Position numbers and translations under genes: made by a program
Shown: in pieces, positions 6,719 through 14,976 of the stretch
Position numbering within the stretch: the first letter of the stretch is position 1
Layout: the number at the start of each line of letters is the position of its first letter
Notes under the pieces: model-generated
Seen by the model: only the letters and a program-made list of their open reading frames with translations
Told to the model about the DNA's origin: nothing
Databases searched by the model: none
NCBI RefSeq assembly: GCF_042140125.1
Contig: NZ_CP159473.1
Source: Rhodophyticola sp017644125
Lineage (GTDB): Bacteria; Pseudomonadota; Alphaproteobacteria; Rhodobacterales; Rhodobacteraceae
Strand: one strand, 5' to 3'
DNA: 64,000 nucleotides

Positions 6719-9469
6719 CTATTCCGTCTCACCCTCCGCCTCATCCTCCGCGCCCTGATCGGCGATCCAGGCGACGCTCACGACCTCTTCGCCGGGCGCG
6801 GTGTTGAACACCTTGACGCCACCGGCGCTGCGGGAGCGGAAGGAGATGCCGTCCACCGGAACGCGGATCGACTGGCCGGTGGAGGTGGCCAGCATGATCT
6901 GGTCGTCCATCTCCACGGGGAAGCTTGCCACAAGCGGGCCGCCGCGCATCGCCTTGTCGATGGCGGCCACGCCCTGGCCGCCGCGCCCGCGCACGGGATA
7001 GTCGTGGGAGGAGGAGAGCTTGCCCAGCCCGCCCGTGGTGATCGTCAGGATCAGATCCTCCGCCGCGGACATCTCTGCATAGCGATCCTGCGCCAGCGCC
7101 AGATTGTCCGTCGCTTCCTCCTCCTCGTCGGAGGGGTCCTGTTCGTCGGTCAGCCCGGCCACGGCCCGGCGCATCTTGAGATAGGCGGCGCGTTCGTCGG
7201 CGCTTGCCTCGAAATGGCGGATCACGGCCATGGAGACGACCCGGTCGCCCTCGGGCAGGCGAATGCCGCGCACGCCGGTTGAATCGCGCCCCTTGAACAC
7301 ACGCACATCGGTGGTGCGGAACCGGATCGCGCGCCCGGCATTAGTGACCAGCATCACATCGTCGTCTTCGGTGCAGATCCGGGCATTGACCAGCTGGACG
7401 GATCCGTCCTCGGGCAGTTTCATCGCGATCTTGCCGTTAGATTTCACATTGGTGAAATCGCTCAGCTGATTGCGGCGGACATCGCCGGCGGTTGTCGCGA
7501 AGACAATCTGCAACTCGTCCCAGTGATCTTCATCCCGGTCGACGGGCATCACCGCGGCAATGCCAACGCCCGTGGGGATCGGCAGGATGTTGACCACCGC
7601 CTTGCCGCGGGACGCGCGCGAGCCCTGCGGCAGGCGCCATGTCTTCAGCTTGTAGACCATACCGTCGGAGGTGAAGAACAGAAGCGGCGTATGGGTATTG
7701 GCCACGAACAGGGACGTCACCACGTCGTCCTCTTTCAGCGCGCCGCCCGAGAGGCCCTTGCCACCCCGTTTCTGCGCGCGGAAATCGGCAAGCGGCGTCC
7801 GTTTGATATAGCCGCCCGCGGTGATGGTCACGACCATGTCCTCGCGTTCGATCAGGTCCTCGTCGTCCATGTCGCCGGACCAGTCGACGATTTCGGTCCG
7901 GCGCGGGACGGCGAATTGCTCCTTCACCTCGGCCAGTTCCGCCGCGATGATGGCCATGATCCGCTCCCGCGAGGCGAGGATGGCCAGGTAATCCTTGATC
8001 TTGCCGGCCAGCTCCTGAAGCTCGTCGGTCACTTCCTTGACGCCGATCTGGGTCAGGCGCTGCAGGCGCAGATCGAGGATCGCGCGGGCCTGCGTCTCGG
8101 ACAGGTTATAGGTGCCGTCGTCATTCATCTTGTGGGTCGGATCGTCGATCAGGCGGATGTAGTCGGCGATCTCTCCGGCGGGCCAGCGGCGCGTCATCAG
8201 GGCTTCCCGCGCCTCGGCCGCATCGGCGGATTTTCGAATGGTGGCAACGACTTCGTCCACATTGCTGACAGCGACGGCAAGGCCGCACAGCACATGGGAC
8301 CGCTCGCGCGCCTTTCGCAGCTCGAACGCGGTGCGCCGGGCGACGACCTCTTCGCGGAAATCCAGAAACGCGGTGAGGAAGCCGCGCAGCGTTAGCTGTT
8401 CGGGCCGCCCGCCATTGAGCGCCAGCATGTTGCAGCCGAAATGCGTTTGCATCTGGGTGAAGCGGAACAACTGGTTCAGCACGACCTCGGGCGTGGCGTC
8501 GCGTTTCAGCTCGATCACCACGCGGACGCCGATACGGTCGGATTCATCCTGAACCGCGCTGATGCCCTCGATCTTCTTTTCGCGCACCAGATCGGCGATC
8601 TTCTCGATCATCGACGCCTTGTTCACCTGATAGGGAATCTCATCGAGAACAATGGCATAGCGGTCTTTCCTGATCTCCTCGATCCGGGCTTTCGCGCGGA
8701 TGATGACGCTGCCGCGACCTTCGAGATAGGCCTTTCGCGCGCCGGAACGGCCCAGAATGATGCCGCCGGTGGGGAAATCTGGGGCCGGGACATATTCGAT
8801 CAGCTCTTCGGAACTCAGATCCGGGCGTTCGATCAGCGCCTGACAGGCGTCGATCACCTCGCCCAGATTGTGGGGCGGGATGTTGGTGGCCATGCCCACC
8901 GCGATGCCGCCCGCGCCGTTGACCAGCATATTGGGGAAGCGGGCGGGCAGGACCGTGGGCTCCTGATCCTTGCCGTCGTAATTGTCTTGAAAATCGACCG
9001 TATCCTTGTCGATATCGCTCAGCAGGAACGCGGCCGGCTTGTCCATGCGCACTTCGGTGTAGCGCATCGCGGCGGGGTTATCGCCGTCCATGGAGCCGAA
9101 ATTGCCCTGACCGTCCAGGAGCGGGAGCGACATGGAGAAATCCTGCGCCATCCGCACCAGCGCGTCATAGATCGCGCTGTCGCCATGGGGGTGGTATTTC
9201 CCCATGACATCGCCCACCGGACGGGCGGATTTGCGATAGGATTTTTCATGCGTGTTGCCGGTTTCGTGCATCGCATAGAGGATGCGGCGGTGAACCGGTT
9301 TCAGACCGTCCCGCAGGTCGGGAATCGCACGCGAAATGATCACCGACATCGCATAATCGATGAAGGAGGTTTTCATTTCTTCGGATATGTCGATGGACGG
9401 GCCGGAATACTCCGGGCGTTCCGGCGCGGTTTCGTCCATGTTTTCAGGGGGTTCTGGCGTGTCAGTCAC
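6719..9469 (-). CDS. gyrA: DNA gyrase subunit A
   Basis: Breakage-reunion subunit of DNA gyrase, which introduces negative supercoils together with GyrB. From the GTG at 9469 it has 916 residues. This start gives MTDTPEPPEN, like relatives; an in-frame ATG at 9439 is the alternative. The active-site tyrosine lies in RYTEVRM (about Tyr137). The quinolone-resistance region reads HPHGDSAIYDALVR with Ser98 and Asp102, the drug-sensitive residues at the positions equivalent to Ser83 and Asp87 in E. coli. The GyrA box QKRGGKG in the C-terminal beta-pinwheel marks it as gyrase rather than topoisomerase IV. An acidic insert rich in DEEEE interrupts the C-terminal domain. It is divergent from usg. Confidence 0.97.
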   Translation of the reverse strand: MTDTPEPPENMDETAPERPEYSGPSIDISEEMKTSFIDYAMSVIISRAIPDLRDGLKPVHRRILYAMHETGNTHEKSYRKSARPVGDVMGKYHPHGDSAIYDALVRMAQDFSMSLPLLDGQGNFGSMDGDNPAAMRYTEVRMDKPAAFLLSDIDKDTVDFQDNYDGKDQEPTVLPARFPNMLVNGAGGIAVGMATNIPPHNLGEVIDACQALIERPDLSSEELIEYVPAPDFPTGGIILGRSGARKAYLEGRGSVIIRAKARIEEIRKDRYAIVLDEIPYQVNKASMIEKIADLVREKKIEGISAVQDESDRIGVRVVIELKRDATPEVVLNQLFRFTQMQTHFGCNMLALNGGRPEQLTLRGFLTAFLDFREEVVARRTAFELRKARERSHVLCGLAVAVSNVDEVVATIRKSADAAEAREALMTRRWPAGEIADYIRLIDDPTHKMNDDGTYNLSETQARAILDLRLQRLTQIGVKEVTDELQELAGKIKDYLAILASRERIMAIIAAELAEVKEQFAVPRRTEIVDWSGDMDDEDLIEREDMVVTITAGGYIKRTPLADFRAQKRGGKGLSGGALKEDDVVTSLFVANTHTPLLFFTSDGMVYKLKTWRLPQGSRASRGKAVVNILPIPTGVGIAAVMPVDRDEDHWDELQIVFATTAGDVRRNQLSDFTNVKSNGKIAMKLPEDGSVQLVNARICTEDDDVMLVTNAGRAIRFRTTDVRVFKGRDSTGVRGIRLPEGDRVVSMAVIRHFEASADERAAYLKMRRAVAGLTDEQDPSDEEEEATDNLALAQDRYAEMSAAEDLILTITTGGLGKLSSSHDYPVRGRGGQGVAAIDKAMRGGPLVASFPVEMDDQIMLATSTGQSIRVPVDGISFRSRSAGGVKVFNTAPGEEVVSVAWIADQGAEDEAEGETE

Positions 9470-9664
9470 GCGGATGTGCTCGCTTTTGGCTGCGTCTATA
9501 TTTTGTTGCCGCTCAGTATAACTGCAACTGCATATGGGGTGCAATGGGGGATGCGCCGCCCGCTTGTCAGCCGGGGAGGCGCTTTGCTAACAAACTGTTT
9601 TTCTTGAAAGTTTACGAAGTCATGGCAAGCTGGTGGCAGGCAAGGGCAACAAGAGAGGTGCCTG

Positions 9665-9934
9665 ATGGCAGAAACCGAGACCGAGTTGATGTTGAAGGGC
9701 TATGGGCTGACCACGGCGGAAATGGTCTATCGCATGCCGGATTTCCAAAGCGTTCTCAACACGTTCGTCTGGCAGGACTATGATCTGGCGCCGGATTACC
9801 CGCGGCTTTTCAGATTCATCGAGTTCTGGCAGGGCGAGATCGACGGGCCGCTGCATTCGGTGCGATTCACCCATCGCAAGATGATCGCGCCGGGAGAATG
9901 GCGGAACGTAGTGGGAGAGTTCCCGCTGCATTGA
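9665..9934 (+). CDS. usg: Usg family protein
   Basis: An 89-residue protein of the Usg-like family (PF06233), a small conserved alphaproteobacterial family without a proven biochemical role. The recognisable core is GYGLTTAEMVYRMPD followed by FVWQDYDLAPDYPRLFRF and EIDGPLHSVRF. The ATG at 9665 follows GAGAGGTGCCTG, which serves as the ribosome-binding site. It is transcribed away from gyrA across a 195-base gap and converges on the ornithine cyclodeaminase gene. The name comes from its position near trp/asd-type genes in some species and does not state a function. Confidence 0.85.
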   Translation: MAETETELMLKGYGLTTAEMVYRMPDFQSVLNTFVWQDYDLAPDYPRLFRFIEFWQGEIDGPLHSVRFTHRKMIAPGEWRNVVGEFPLH

Positions 9935-9988
9935 CGGGGCAAGGGCCCGATGCAGGCTGGCCCACCGCCAGGCGCGGCGGTCCCTGCG

Positions 9989-11041
9989 TCAGGGCTGCGC
10001 GCGCTGGAGCATGCCGAACAGATCCCGCGGATCGTCGGGGTCGGCCAGCAGGTCGAGCTGCTGGTAAAGCCCGGTCTCCTCCAGCCGGTCGCGGATATAG
10101 CGCAGGGCGGAGAAATCCTCGATCGCGAAGCCGACACTGTCAAACAGCGTGATCTGGGCGGGTGCGGTGCGGCCCGCGGCCGTGCCTGCGATCACCTGCC
10201 AAAGCTCGGTCACCGGATGATCGTCGTCCAGTTGCTGGATTTCGCCTTCGATCCGGGTCTGCGGCGGAAATTCCACGAAGATCTCGGACCGCAGCAGGAT
10301 ATCGCGATGCAGCTCGGTCTTGCCGGGGCAATCCCCGCCGATCGCGTTGATATGGATGCCGCTGCCGATCATGTTGTCGGTCAGGATGGTGGCGAACTGC
10401 TTGTCCGCCGTGCAGGTGGTGACGATCTGGGCGCCTTCCATCGCCTCTTCGGGGGTTTTGCAGGGGATGAGGGTGAGGCCCTGATCCCTGAGGTTCGCCA
10501 TCGCCTTGGCGGTTGCGGCGGGGTCCACATCATAAAGACGCACCGTGTGGATGCCGCAGATCGCCCGGAAGGCGAGGCACTGGAATTCCGATTGCGCGCC
10601 ATTGCCGATCATCGCCATCGTGGTGGCGTCCCGTGGCGCCAGATGGCGCGCGGCCATGGCCGACATCGCCGCCGTGCGCAGCGCGGTCAGCAATGTCATT
10701 TCACTCAGCAACATCGGATAGCCCGTGGCGACATCGGCCAGAAGCCCAAATGCGGTAACGGTTTGCAGGCCGTCCTTCATGTTCTTGGGGTGGCCGTTGA
10801 CATATTTGAAACTGTAGAGCGCCCCGTCCGATGTGGGCATCAGCTCGATCACGCCATCTGTGGAATGGGAGGCCACGCGCGGCGTCTTGTCGAAGAGCGG
10901 CCAGCGCCGGAAATCATCCTCGATATAGTCGGCAAGATCGCGCAGCATGCGGTCGAGCCCGACCTGATGGATCAGCGTCATCATCGCCGCGACGGAAACG
11001 AAGGGGACGAAGGCGCGCTCGGAGGGTTGGGGCAGGCTCAT
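9989..11041 (-). CDS. Ornithine cyclodeaminase
   Basis: A 350-residue member of the ornithine cyclodeaminase/mu-crystallin family, which converts L-ornithine to L-proline and ammonia with tightly bound NAD. The Rossmann loop is seen as MAMIGNGAQSEFQ (about residues 142-154), followed by the VRLYDVDP strand. Other family segments are YSFKYVNGHPKN, which forms the substrate pocket, and the INAIGGDCPGKTEL segment. The length is that of true ornithine cyclodeaminases rather than the shorter alanine-dehydrogenase branch. It overlaps the upstream arginase gene by four bases. Together they make the route arginine to ornithine to proline. Confidence 0.92.
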   Translation of the reverse strand: MSLPQPSERAFVPFVSVAAMMTLIHQVGLDRMLRDLADYIEDDFRRWPLFDKTPRVASHSTDGVIELMPTSDGALYSFKYVNGHPKNMKDGLQTVTAFGLLADVATGYPMLLSEMTLLTALRTAAMSAMAARHLAPRDATTMAMIGNGAQSEFQCLAFRAICGIHTVRLYDVDPAATAKAMANLRDQGLTLIPCKTPEEAMEGAQIVTTCTADKQFATILTDNMIGSGIHINAIGGDCPGKTELHRDILLRSEIFVEFPPQTRIEGEIQQLDDDHPVTELWQVIAGTAAGRTAPAQITLFDSVGFAIEDFSALRYIRDRLEETGLYQQLDLLADPDDPRDLFGMLQRAQP

Positions 11042-11985
11042 GCGGCGAAGCTCCGTGTGGGGCGGTCGAAGACGCGACGGCCCATGAGAGAGGCGGTGAG
11101 ATCGACCATCAGCGAGGCGGTGCGCCCGCGCTCGTCCAGAAACGGGTTCAGTTCGACAAGGTCGAGAGAGGTGACAAGCCCGGAATCGTGAAGGATTTCC
11201 ATGACCAGATGCGCCTCCCGGAAGGTCGCGCCGCCGGGAACCGTGGTGCCGACCGCGGGCGCGATGGACGGGTCAAGGAAATCCACGTCGAGAGAGACAT
11301 GCAGGAAGCCGTTTGCCGCCGCGACCCTGGACAGAAAGGCGCGAAGCGGCGGGGCGATGCCGTGTTCGTCGATCGCGCGCATGTCATGGGCGGCGATATC
11401 GGACTGTCCGAGCGCCGCGTTTTCCTGCGGGTCGACGGAGCGCAGCCCGAGGATGCAGACATTCTCCTGCGCGACAGGGGCAGGGGGCGTCGGAAAGGCG
11501 TCGAAGCCGCGCTGCCCCGTCACATAGGCAACCGGTGTGCCGTGCAGATTGCCCGAGGTGGTCGTCTCGGGCGTGTGGAAATCCGCATGCGCATCGAGCC
11601 AGAGCAGGAACTGGGGGCGGTTTCGGGTCGCCGCATGGGCCGCGACGCCCGCGACGGAGCCAAGCGAGAGGCTGTGATCGCCGCCCAGAAAGATCGGAAA
11701 CCCCTCCGCCATGGCATCCCGCGCGGCGTCGGTCAGCGCCTCGGTCCAGGCGACGGTCTCGGAGAGACTGTGAAGGGCGGGGTTGGCGGCGGACACAGCG
11801 CGGCGCGGGGCGGGGGCCAGATTGCCCAGATCGCGGGTTTCGCGCCCGAGCGAGCTGAGCGCGGCGGCCAATCCGGCGGTCCGATAGGCATCGGGGCCCA
11901 TCAGGCAGCCCGCGCGGCGTTTGCCGCTGTCGACGGGGGCGCCAAGCAAAAGGCAGGGAGGCAGGAGCATGTGAGATCCGTTCAT
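11038..11985 (-). CDS. rocF: Arginase
   Basis: A 315-residue ureohydrolase that splits L-arginine into L-ornithine and urea at a binuclear manganese centre. Metal ligands are visible in GGDHSL (about residues 101-106), DAHADFHT (131-138) and DVDFLDP. LDLVELNPFLD near the C terminus is also conserved in the family. ATG 11985 is used as the start, with AGAGG about a dozen bases upstream; an internal ATG at 11970 is the alternative. Pairing with ornithine cyclodeaminase supports arginase over agmatinase. A divergent Lrp/AsnC gene 102 bases away is the likely arginine- or ornithine-responsive regulator. Confidence 0.93.
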   Translation of the reverse strand: MNGSHMLLPPCLLLGAPVDSGKRRAGCLMGPDAYRTAGLAAALSSLGRETRDLGNLAPAPRRAVSAANPALHSLSETVAWTEALTDAARDAMAEGFPIFLGGDHSLSLGSVAGVAAHAATRNRPQFLLWLDAHADFHTPETTTSGNLHGTPVAYVTGQRGFDAFPTPPAPVAQENVCILGLRSVDPQENAALGQSDIAAHDMRAIDEHGIAPPLRAFLSRVAAANGFLHVSLDVDFLDPSIAPAVGTTVPGGATFREAHLVMEILHDSGLVTSLDLVELNPFLDERGRTASLMVDLTASLMGRRVFDRPTRSFAA

Positions 11986-12087
11986 TGCGCGTTTGCCTCT
12001 GAGTATCTGTCGAATCGGATTGGACAACAGGGATCAGATTGCTCAAGTTGAAGGCTATACTGCCGAAATGTCAGTTATAGGTGACGA

Positions 12088-12522
12088 ATGGATGCAATGG
12101 ATCAGGATCTGCTGGCCGCGTTGAAGCGGGATGGCCGCGCCTCCCTGTCGGATCTGGCGGCGCTGCTTGGCGTGTCGCGCGCGACGGTGCGGACGCGGAT
12201 CGACAAGATGCAGGCGCGCGGCGACATTGCCGGTTTCACCGTGCTGACCAAGGCCGATCTGGCGCAGGCGGCGGTGAGGGGGTTGATGATGCTGGCGATT
12301 TCGGGGCCGGGGGCGGAGCGGGTGCGGCGGCGTCTTGTGGGGCTGATCGCGGTGCAGGCGGTACATTCGACCAACGGCAAATGGGATCTGATCGTGGAGC
12401 TTGGCACCGAAACGCTGGAAGAGCTGGACCGGGTGTTGTTCGACATCCGCCGCATGGAGGGGGTGGAGACCAGCGAAACCAGCCTGTTGCTGACCACGCA
12501 GACCGGCGCGCGGCGCAGATAA
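12088..12522 (+). CDS. Lrp/AsnC family transcriptional regulator
   Basis: A 144-residue regulator with an N-terminal winged helix-turn-helix (DQDLLAALKRDGRASLSDLAALLGVSR is interrupted only by family-typical spacing) and a C-terminal RAM/ligand-binding domain (QAVHSTNGKWDLIVEL). It is divergent from arginase and ornithine cyclodeaminase. By the usual logic of the family it probably senses arginine, ornithine or a related amino acid and controls that operon from the 102-base shared gap. A TATACT hexamer at 12056-12061 is a possible -10 element. Start chosen at ATG 12088; a second ATG at 12097 is also possible. Confidence 0.9.
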   Translation: MDAMDQDLLAALKRDGRASLSDLAALLGVSRATVRTRIDKMQARGDIAGFTVLTKADLAQAAVRGLMMLAISGPGAERVRRRLVGLIAVQAVHSTNGKWDLIVELGTETLEELDRVLFDIRRMEGVETSETSLLLTTQTGARRR

Positions 12523-12526
12523 GGGC

Positions 12527-13006
12527 CTATCCGGCGGTGCGGCGGCGCATGGCGGCGGCAAACCAGATCATCGCCAGCGCCACGCTGGCCAGCCCGTTCC
12601 AGCTGGCCATGGAGAGGCCGAGCATTTCCCATGTGACCTCGTCGCACAAAACGATCCTGGGTCCGGTATCGGTGGCCAGAAGATCGCTTGCCGACATAGC
12701 GCCCAGATCCTGGCCCGCCGCGCCGGTGCAGCTTTGCGGTCCTTCCCACCAGTCGCGTTCGACGCCGGTGTGAAAGAGCGCGATCCCGGCATTGGCCACC
12801 ATGCTGAGCCCCCCCAAAACGGCGATGGCCGCCGCGGGAACGGCCGCCCCGACAGCGGCAATGGCGATGGCCGCGGCATGGGGCCAGCGTTGCCAGAGGC
12901 ACATCGCGCAGGGGGCCAGACCGCCGATATGCTGAAACCCGAACGCCAGCAGCAGCAGCGCCGCCGAGCCGAGCCCGGACAGAAGGATCAGACTTCGCCG
13001 CGTCAC
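12527..13006 (-). CDS. dsbB: DsbB-family disulfide bond formation protein
   Basis: A 159-residue inner-membrane protein with four predicted membrane helices, reoxidising DsbA and passing electrons to quinone. The first redox pair is Cys33 and Cys36 (APCAMCLWQR), where the CxMC and QR fit the family. The second periplasmic pair is Cys93 (PQSCTG) and Cys121 (VLCDEV). No dsbA is in the window. Its start overlaps the YqaA-family gene stop by four bases, so the two membrane-protein genes form an operon. Confidence 0.9.
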   Translation of the reverse strand: MTRRSLILLSGLGSAALLLLAFGFQHIGGLAPCAMCLWQRWPHAAAIAIAAVGAAVPAAAIAVLGGLSMVANAGIALFHTGVERDWWEGPQSCTGAAGQDLGAMSASDLLATDTGPRIVLCDEVTWEMLGLSMASWNGLASVALAMIWFAAAMRRRTAG

Positions 13007-13581
13007 AGGAACCTCACCACGTAAAACCCTGCAAGGAGCAGTATCACGAAGAGAGTGAACATCAAGCCGAGGCGCCGCTCGATGAAATCACGAATAGGTG
13101 CGCCGTAGCGCCGGAGCAATGCGGCGACGATGAAGAAGCGCATGCCGCGCGCGATGATCGAGGTGACGATGAAGGTGCCGAGCGGCAGCCCGGTCCAGCC
13201 CGACATGATGGTGATGACCTTGTAGGGAAAGGGCGTCAGCCCGGCGATCAGCACCGGCCAGAAGCCCAGATCGTTGAAGCGGGTGTTGAATTCGGCCATC
13301 GCATCGGCCTTGCCGAGGGATGCGAGGATCGGCTGGCCCAACTGCTCGTAGAAGAAATAGCCGATGCCGTAGCCCGCCAACCCGCCCAGAACCGACGCGA
13401 CGAGGCAGACGCCCGCGATCAGGAACGCGCGATGGGGCGCGGCCAGGATCATCGGGATCATCAGGATATCGGGCGGGATCGGAAAAACGGAGCTTTCGGC
13501 GAAGGAAATGGCCGCCAACACCAGCAGCGCATGCGGGTGCCCCGCCATTCGCATCGTCCAGAAATAGAGCTTTCCGATCAT
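13003..13581 (-). CDS. YqaA family (VTT/DedA-like) membrane protein
   Basis: A 192-residue integral membrane protein of the YqaA branch of the DedA/VTT superfamily. Family features are AESSVFPIPPDILMIPMIL near the N terminus, a glycine-rich re-entrant segment (GGLAGYGIGYFFYE) and a second re-entrant element (LTPFPYKVITIMSGWTG). Some superfamily members flip undecaprenyl phosphate or phospholipids; the role of YqaA itself is not settled. It precedes dsbB with a four-base overlap and is divergent from the TRAP operon, 250 bases away. Confidence 0.82.
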   Translation of the reverse strand: MIGKLYFWTMRMAGHPHALLVLAAISFAESSVFPIPPDILMIPMILAAPHRAFLIAGVCLVASVLGGLAGYGIGYFFYEQLGQPILASLGKADAMAEFNTRFNDLGFWPVLIAGLTPFPYKVITIMSGWTGLPLGTFIVTSIIARGMRFFIVAALLRRYGAPIRDFIERRLGLMFTLFVILLLAGFYVVRFL

Positions 13582-13748
13582 TGCCGTCCTTTCCGGAACC
13601 GTTCAGGCGCGATGCCGCATCGGCCCGGACAGGTCAACACGCCCGGTGCAAAAAAGCTGATGACAAACCCGACCGACTGGTTAAGAATACTTCCGGGGAG
13701 GCGAACGGTCCCGGTCGTTGCGTTTGGAACGATCGCCCGCGAAAAGCT

Positions 13749-13777
13749 TTGACGCTGCGGGGAAGCTGGGGCTTAGT
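13749..13777 (+). promoter_or_regulatory. Candidate sigma-70-type promoter of the TRAP operon
   Basis: TTGACG (13749-13754) is followed by a 17-base spacer and a weak -10 hexamer CTTAGT (13772-13777). It is placed about 55 bases upstream of the strong ribosome-binding site GGAGGATCAGA at 13821. The -35 match is good and the -10 match is poor, which suggests an activator or a regulated promoter. Confidence 0.35.
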
Positions 13778-13831
13778 CTTCGCGACGAGACAAGGGAATT
13801 TGGCATGATGCCGGATTTAGGGAGGATCAGA

Positions 13832-14890
13832 ATGAACATGACGCTGAAAACAGCGGCCATCGGGCTTGTGGCCATTGGCATCGGGGCGATGGGCCAGGCC
13901 GGCATGGCGCAGGCGCAGGCGGAAGTCACGCTGCGCTGCCAGCATTTTCTGCCGCCGATGGGATCGGTGCCGCGCTTTTTCATGGAGCCGTGGGCCGCGG
14001 CGATCGAAGAGCAGTCGGGCGGCCGGATCGATGTGGAGCTTTATCCCGCGATGCAGCTGGGCGGTGCCCCGCCGGCGCTTTACGACCAGATCCGCGACGG
14101 GGTGATCGACTGCGGCTGGGCCTTGCCCGCCTACACGCCCGGGCGTTTCCCTGAAGCGGAGGTGATGGAACTGCCCTTCATGACATCGATGAATGCCGAG
14201 GACAGCAGCCGTGCTGCGTGGGAGTTCACCGAAGAGTTTATGATGGACACCCGGTTTGCCGATATCCACGTGATGGCGGTGCATGTGCACGGGCCGGGGG
14301 TGATCCACAAGACCGGCGCCCCGATCGAGGCGATTGCCGATTTCGACGGGCTGCAATTGCGCGGCCCCTCCCGTCAGGCGAACGCACTTCTGGAGCGTCT
14401 GGGCGCCACGCCCGTGGGGATGCCGGTTCCGGCCTTTCCCGAAGCCCTGTCGCGCGGGGTGGTCGATGGTGGCGTGATCCCGTGGGAGGTGGTGCCGGCC
14501 CTGCGGGTGGAGGAACTTGCCGACAGCCACACCCAGATCGGCGGCGACCGGGCGCTTTACAACACCTTCTTCATCTGGGGCATGAACAACGACACCTATG
14601 CCAGCCTGCCGGATGACCTGCGCGCGATCATCGACGCCAATTCCGGGATCGACACCTCGGCTGCGGCGGGGGCGGCGATGGACCGGGGCGACACGATCGC
14701 CGAGGAGGCCATCACCGCGCGCGGCAACACCATCGTGACGCTGAGCGATGACGTGGTGGCCGAACTGCGCGCCGTGGGCGACGAGGTGACGGCGGCCTGG
14801 ATCGAGGAGATGAACGGTCTTGGCCTCGACGGGGCGGCGATGGTCGCGTTCGCGCGCGAAGCCGTGGCCCGCCACGATACGGCCAACTGA
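13832..14890 (+). CDS. dctP: TRAP transporter substrate-binding protein, DctP family
   Basis: A 352-residue periplasmic substrate-binding protein of a tripartite ATP-independent transporter. A signal peptide runs to about residue 29 (VAIGIGAMGQAGMAQAQA). The mature part begins with the beta strand VTLRCQHFLPP. Later segments typical of DctP are PWAAAIEEQSGGRIDVELYP, QIRDGVIDCGW and FPEALSRGVVDGG. The start is fixed by GGAGGATCAGA directly upstream. The ligand is not evident; the neighbouring flavin monooxygenase hints at an aromatic or cyclic carboxylate. A strong hairpin follows the stop codon. Confidence 0.9.
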   Translation: MNMTLKTAAIGLVAIGIGAMGQAGMAQAQAEVTLRCQHFLPPMGSVPRFFMEPWAAAIEEQSGGRIDVELYPAMQLGGAPPALYDQIRDGVIDCGWALPAYTPGRFPEAEVMELPFMTSMNAEDSSRAAWEFTEEFMMDTRFADIHVMAVHVHGPGVIHKTGAPIEAIADFDGLQLRGPSRQANALLERLGATPVGMPVPAFPEALSRGVVDGGVIPWEVVPALRVEELADSHTQIGGDRALYNTFFIWGMNNDTYASLPDDLRAIIDANSGIDTSAAAGAAMDRGDTIAEEAITARGNTIVTLSDDVVAELRAVGDEVTAAWIEEMNGLGLDGAAMVAFAREAVARHDTAN

Positions 14891-14896
14891 TCCACC

Positions 14897-14944
14897 GGCC
14901 TCGGGCGGCGCATCGCGCGCCGCCCGAGGCCTTTTCCTTTTCCT
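14897..14944 (+). terminator. Strong intra-operon hairpin after dctP
   Basis: A perfect 15-base stem (14897-14911 with 14917-14931) with a 5-base loop, followed by TTTTCCTTTT. It lies six bases after the dctP stop and 33 bases before the monooxygenase start. Partial termination or mRNA protection here would raise the binding protein over the downstream genes. Confidence 0.8.
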
Positions 14945-14976
14945 GACATGACGGATAGCGGGGGCAACGCGGGGCC

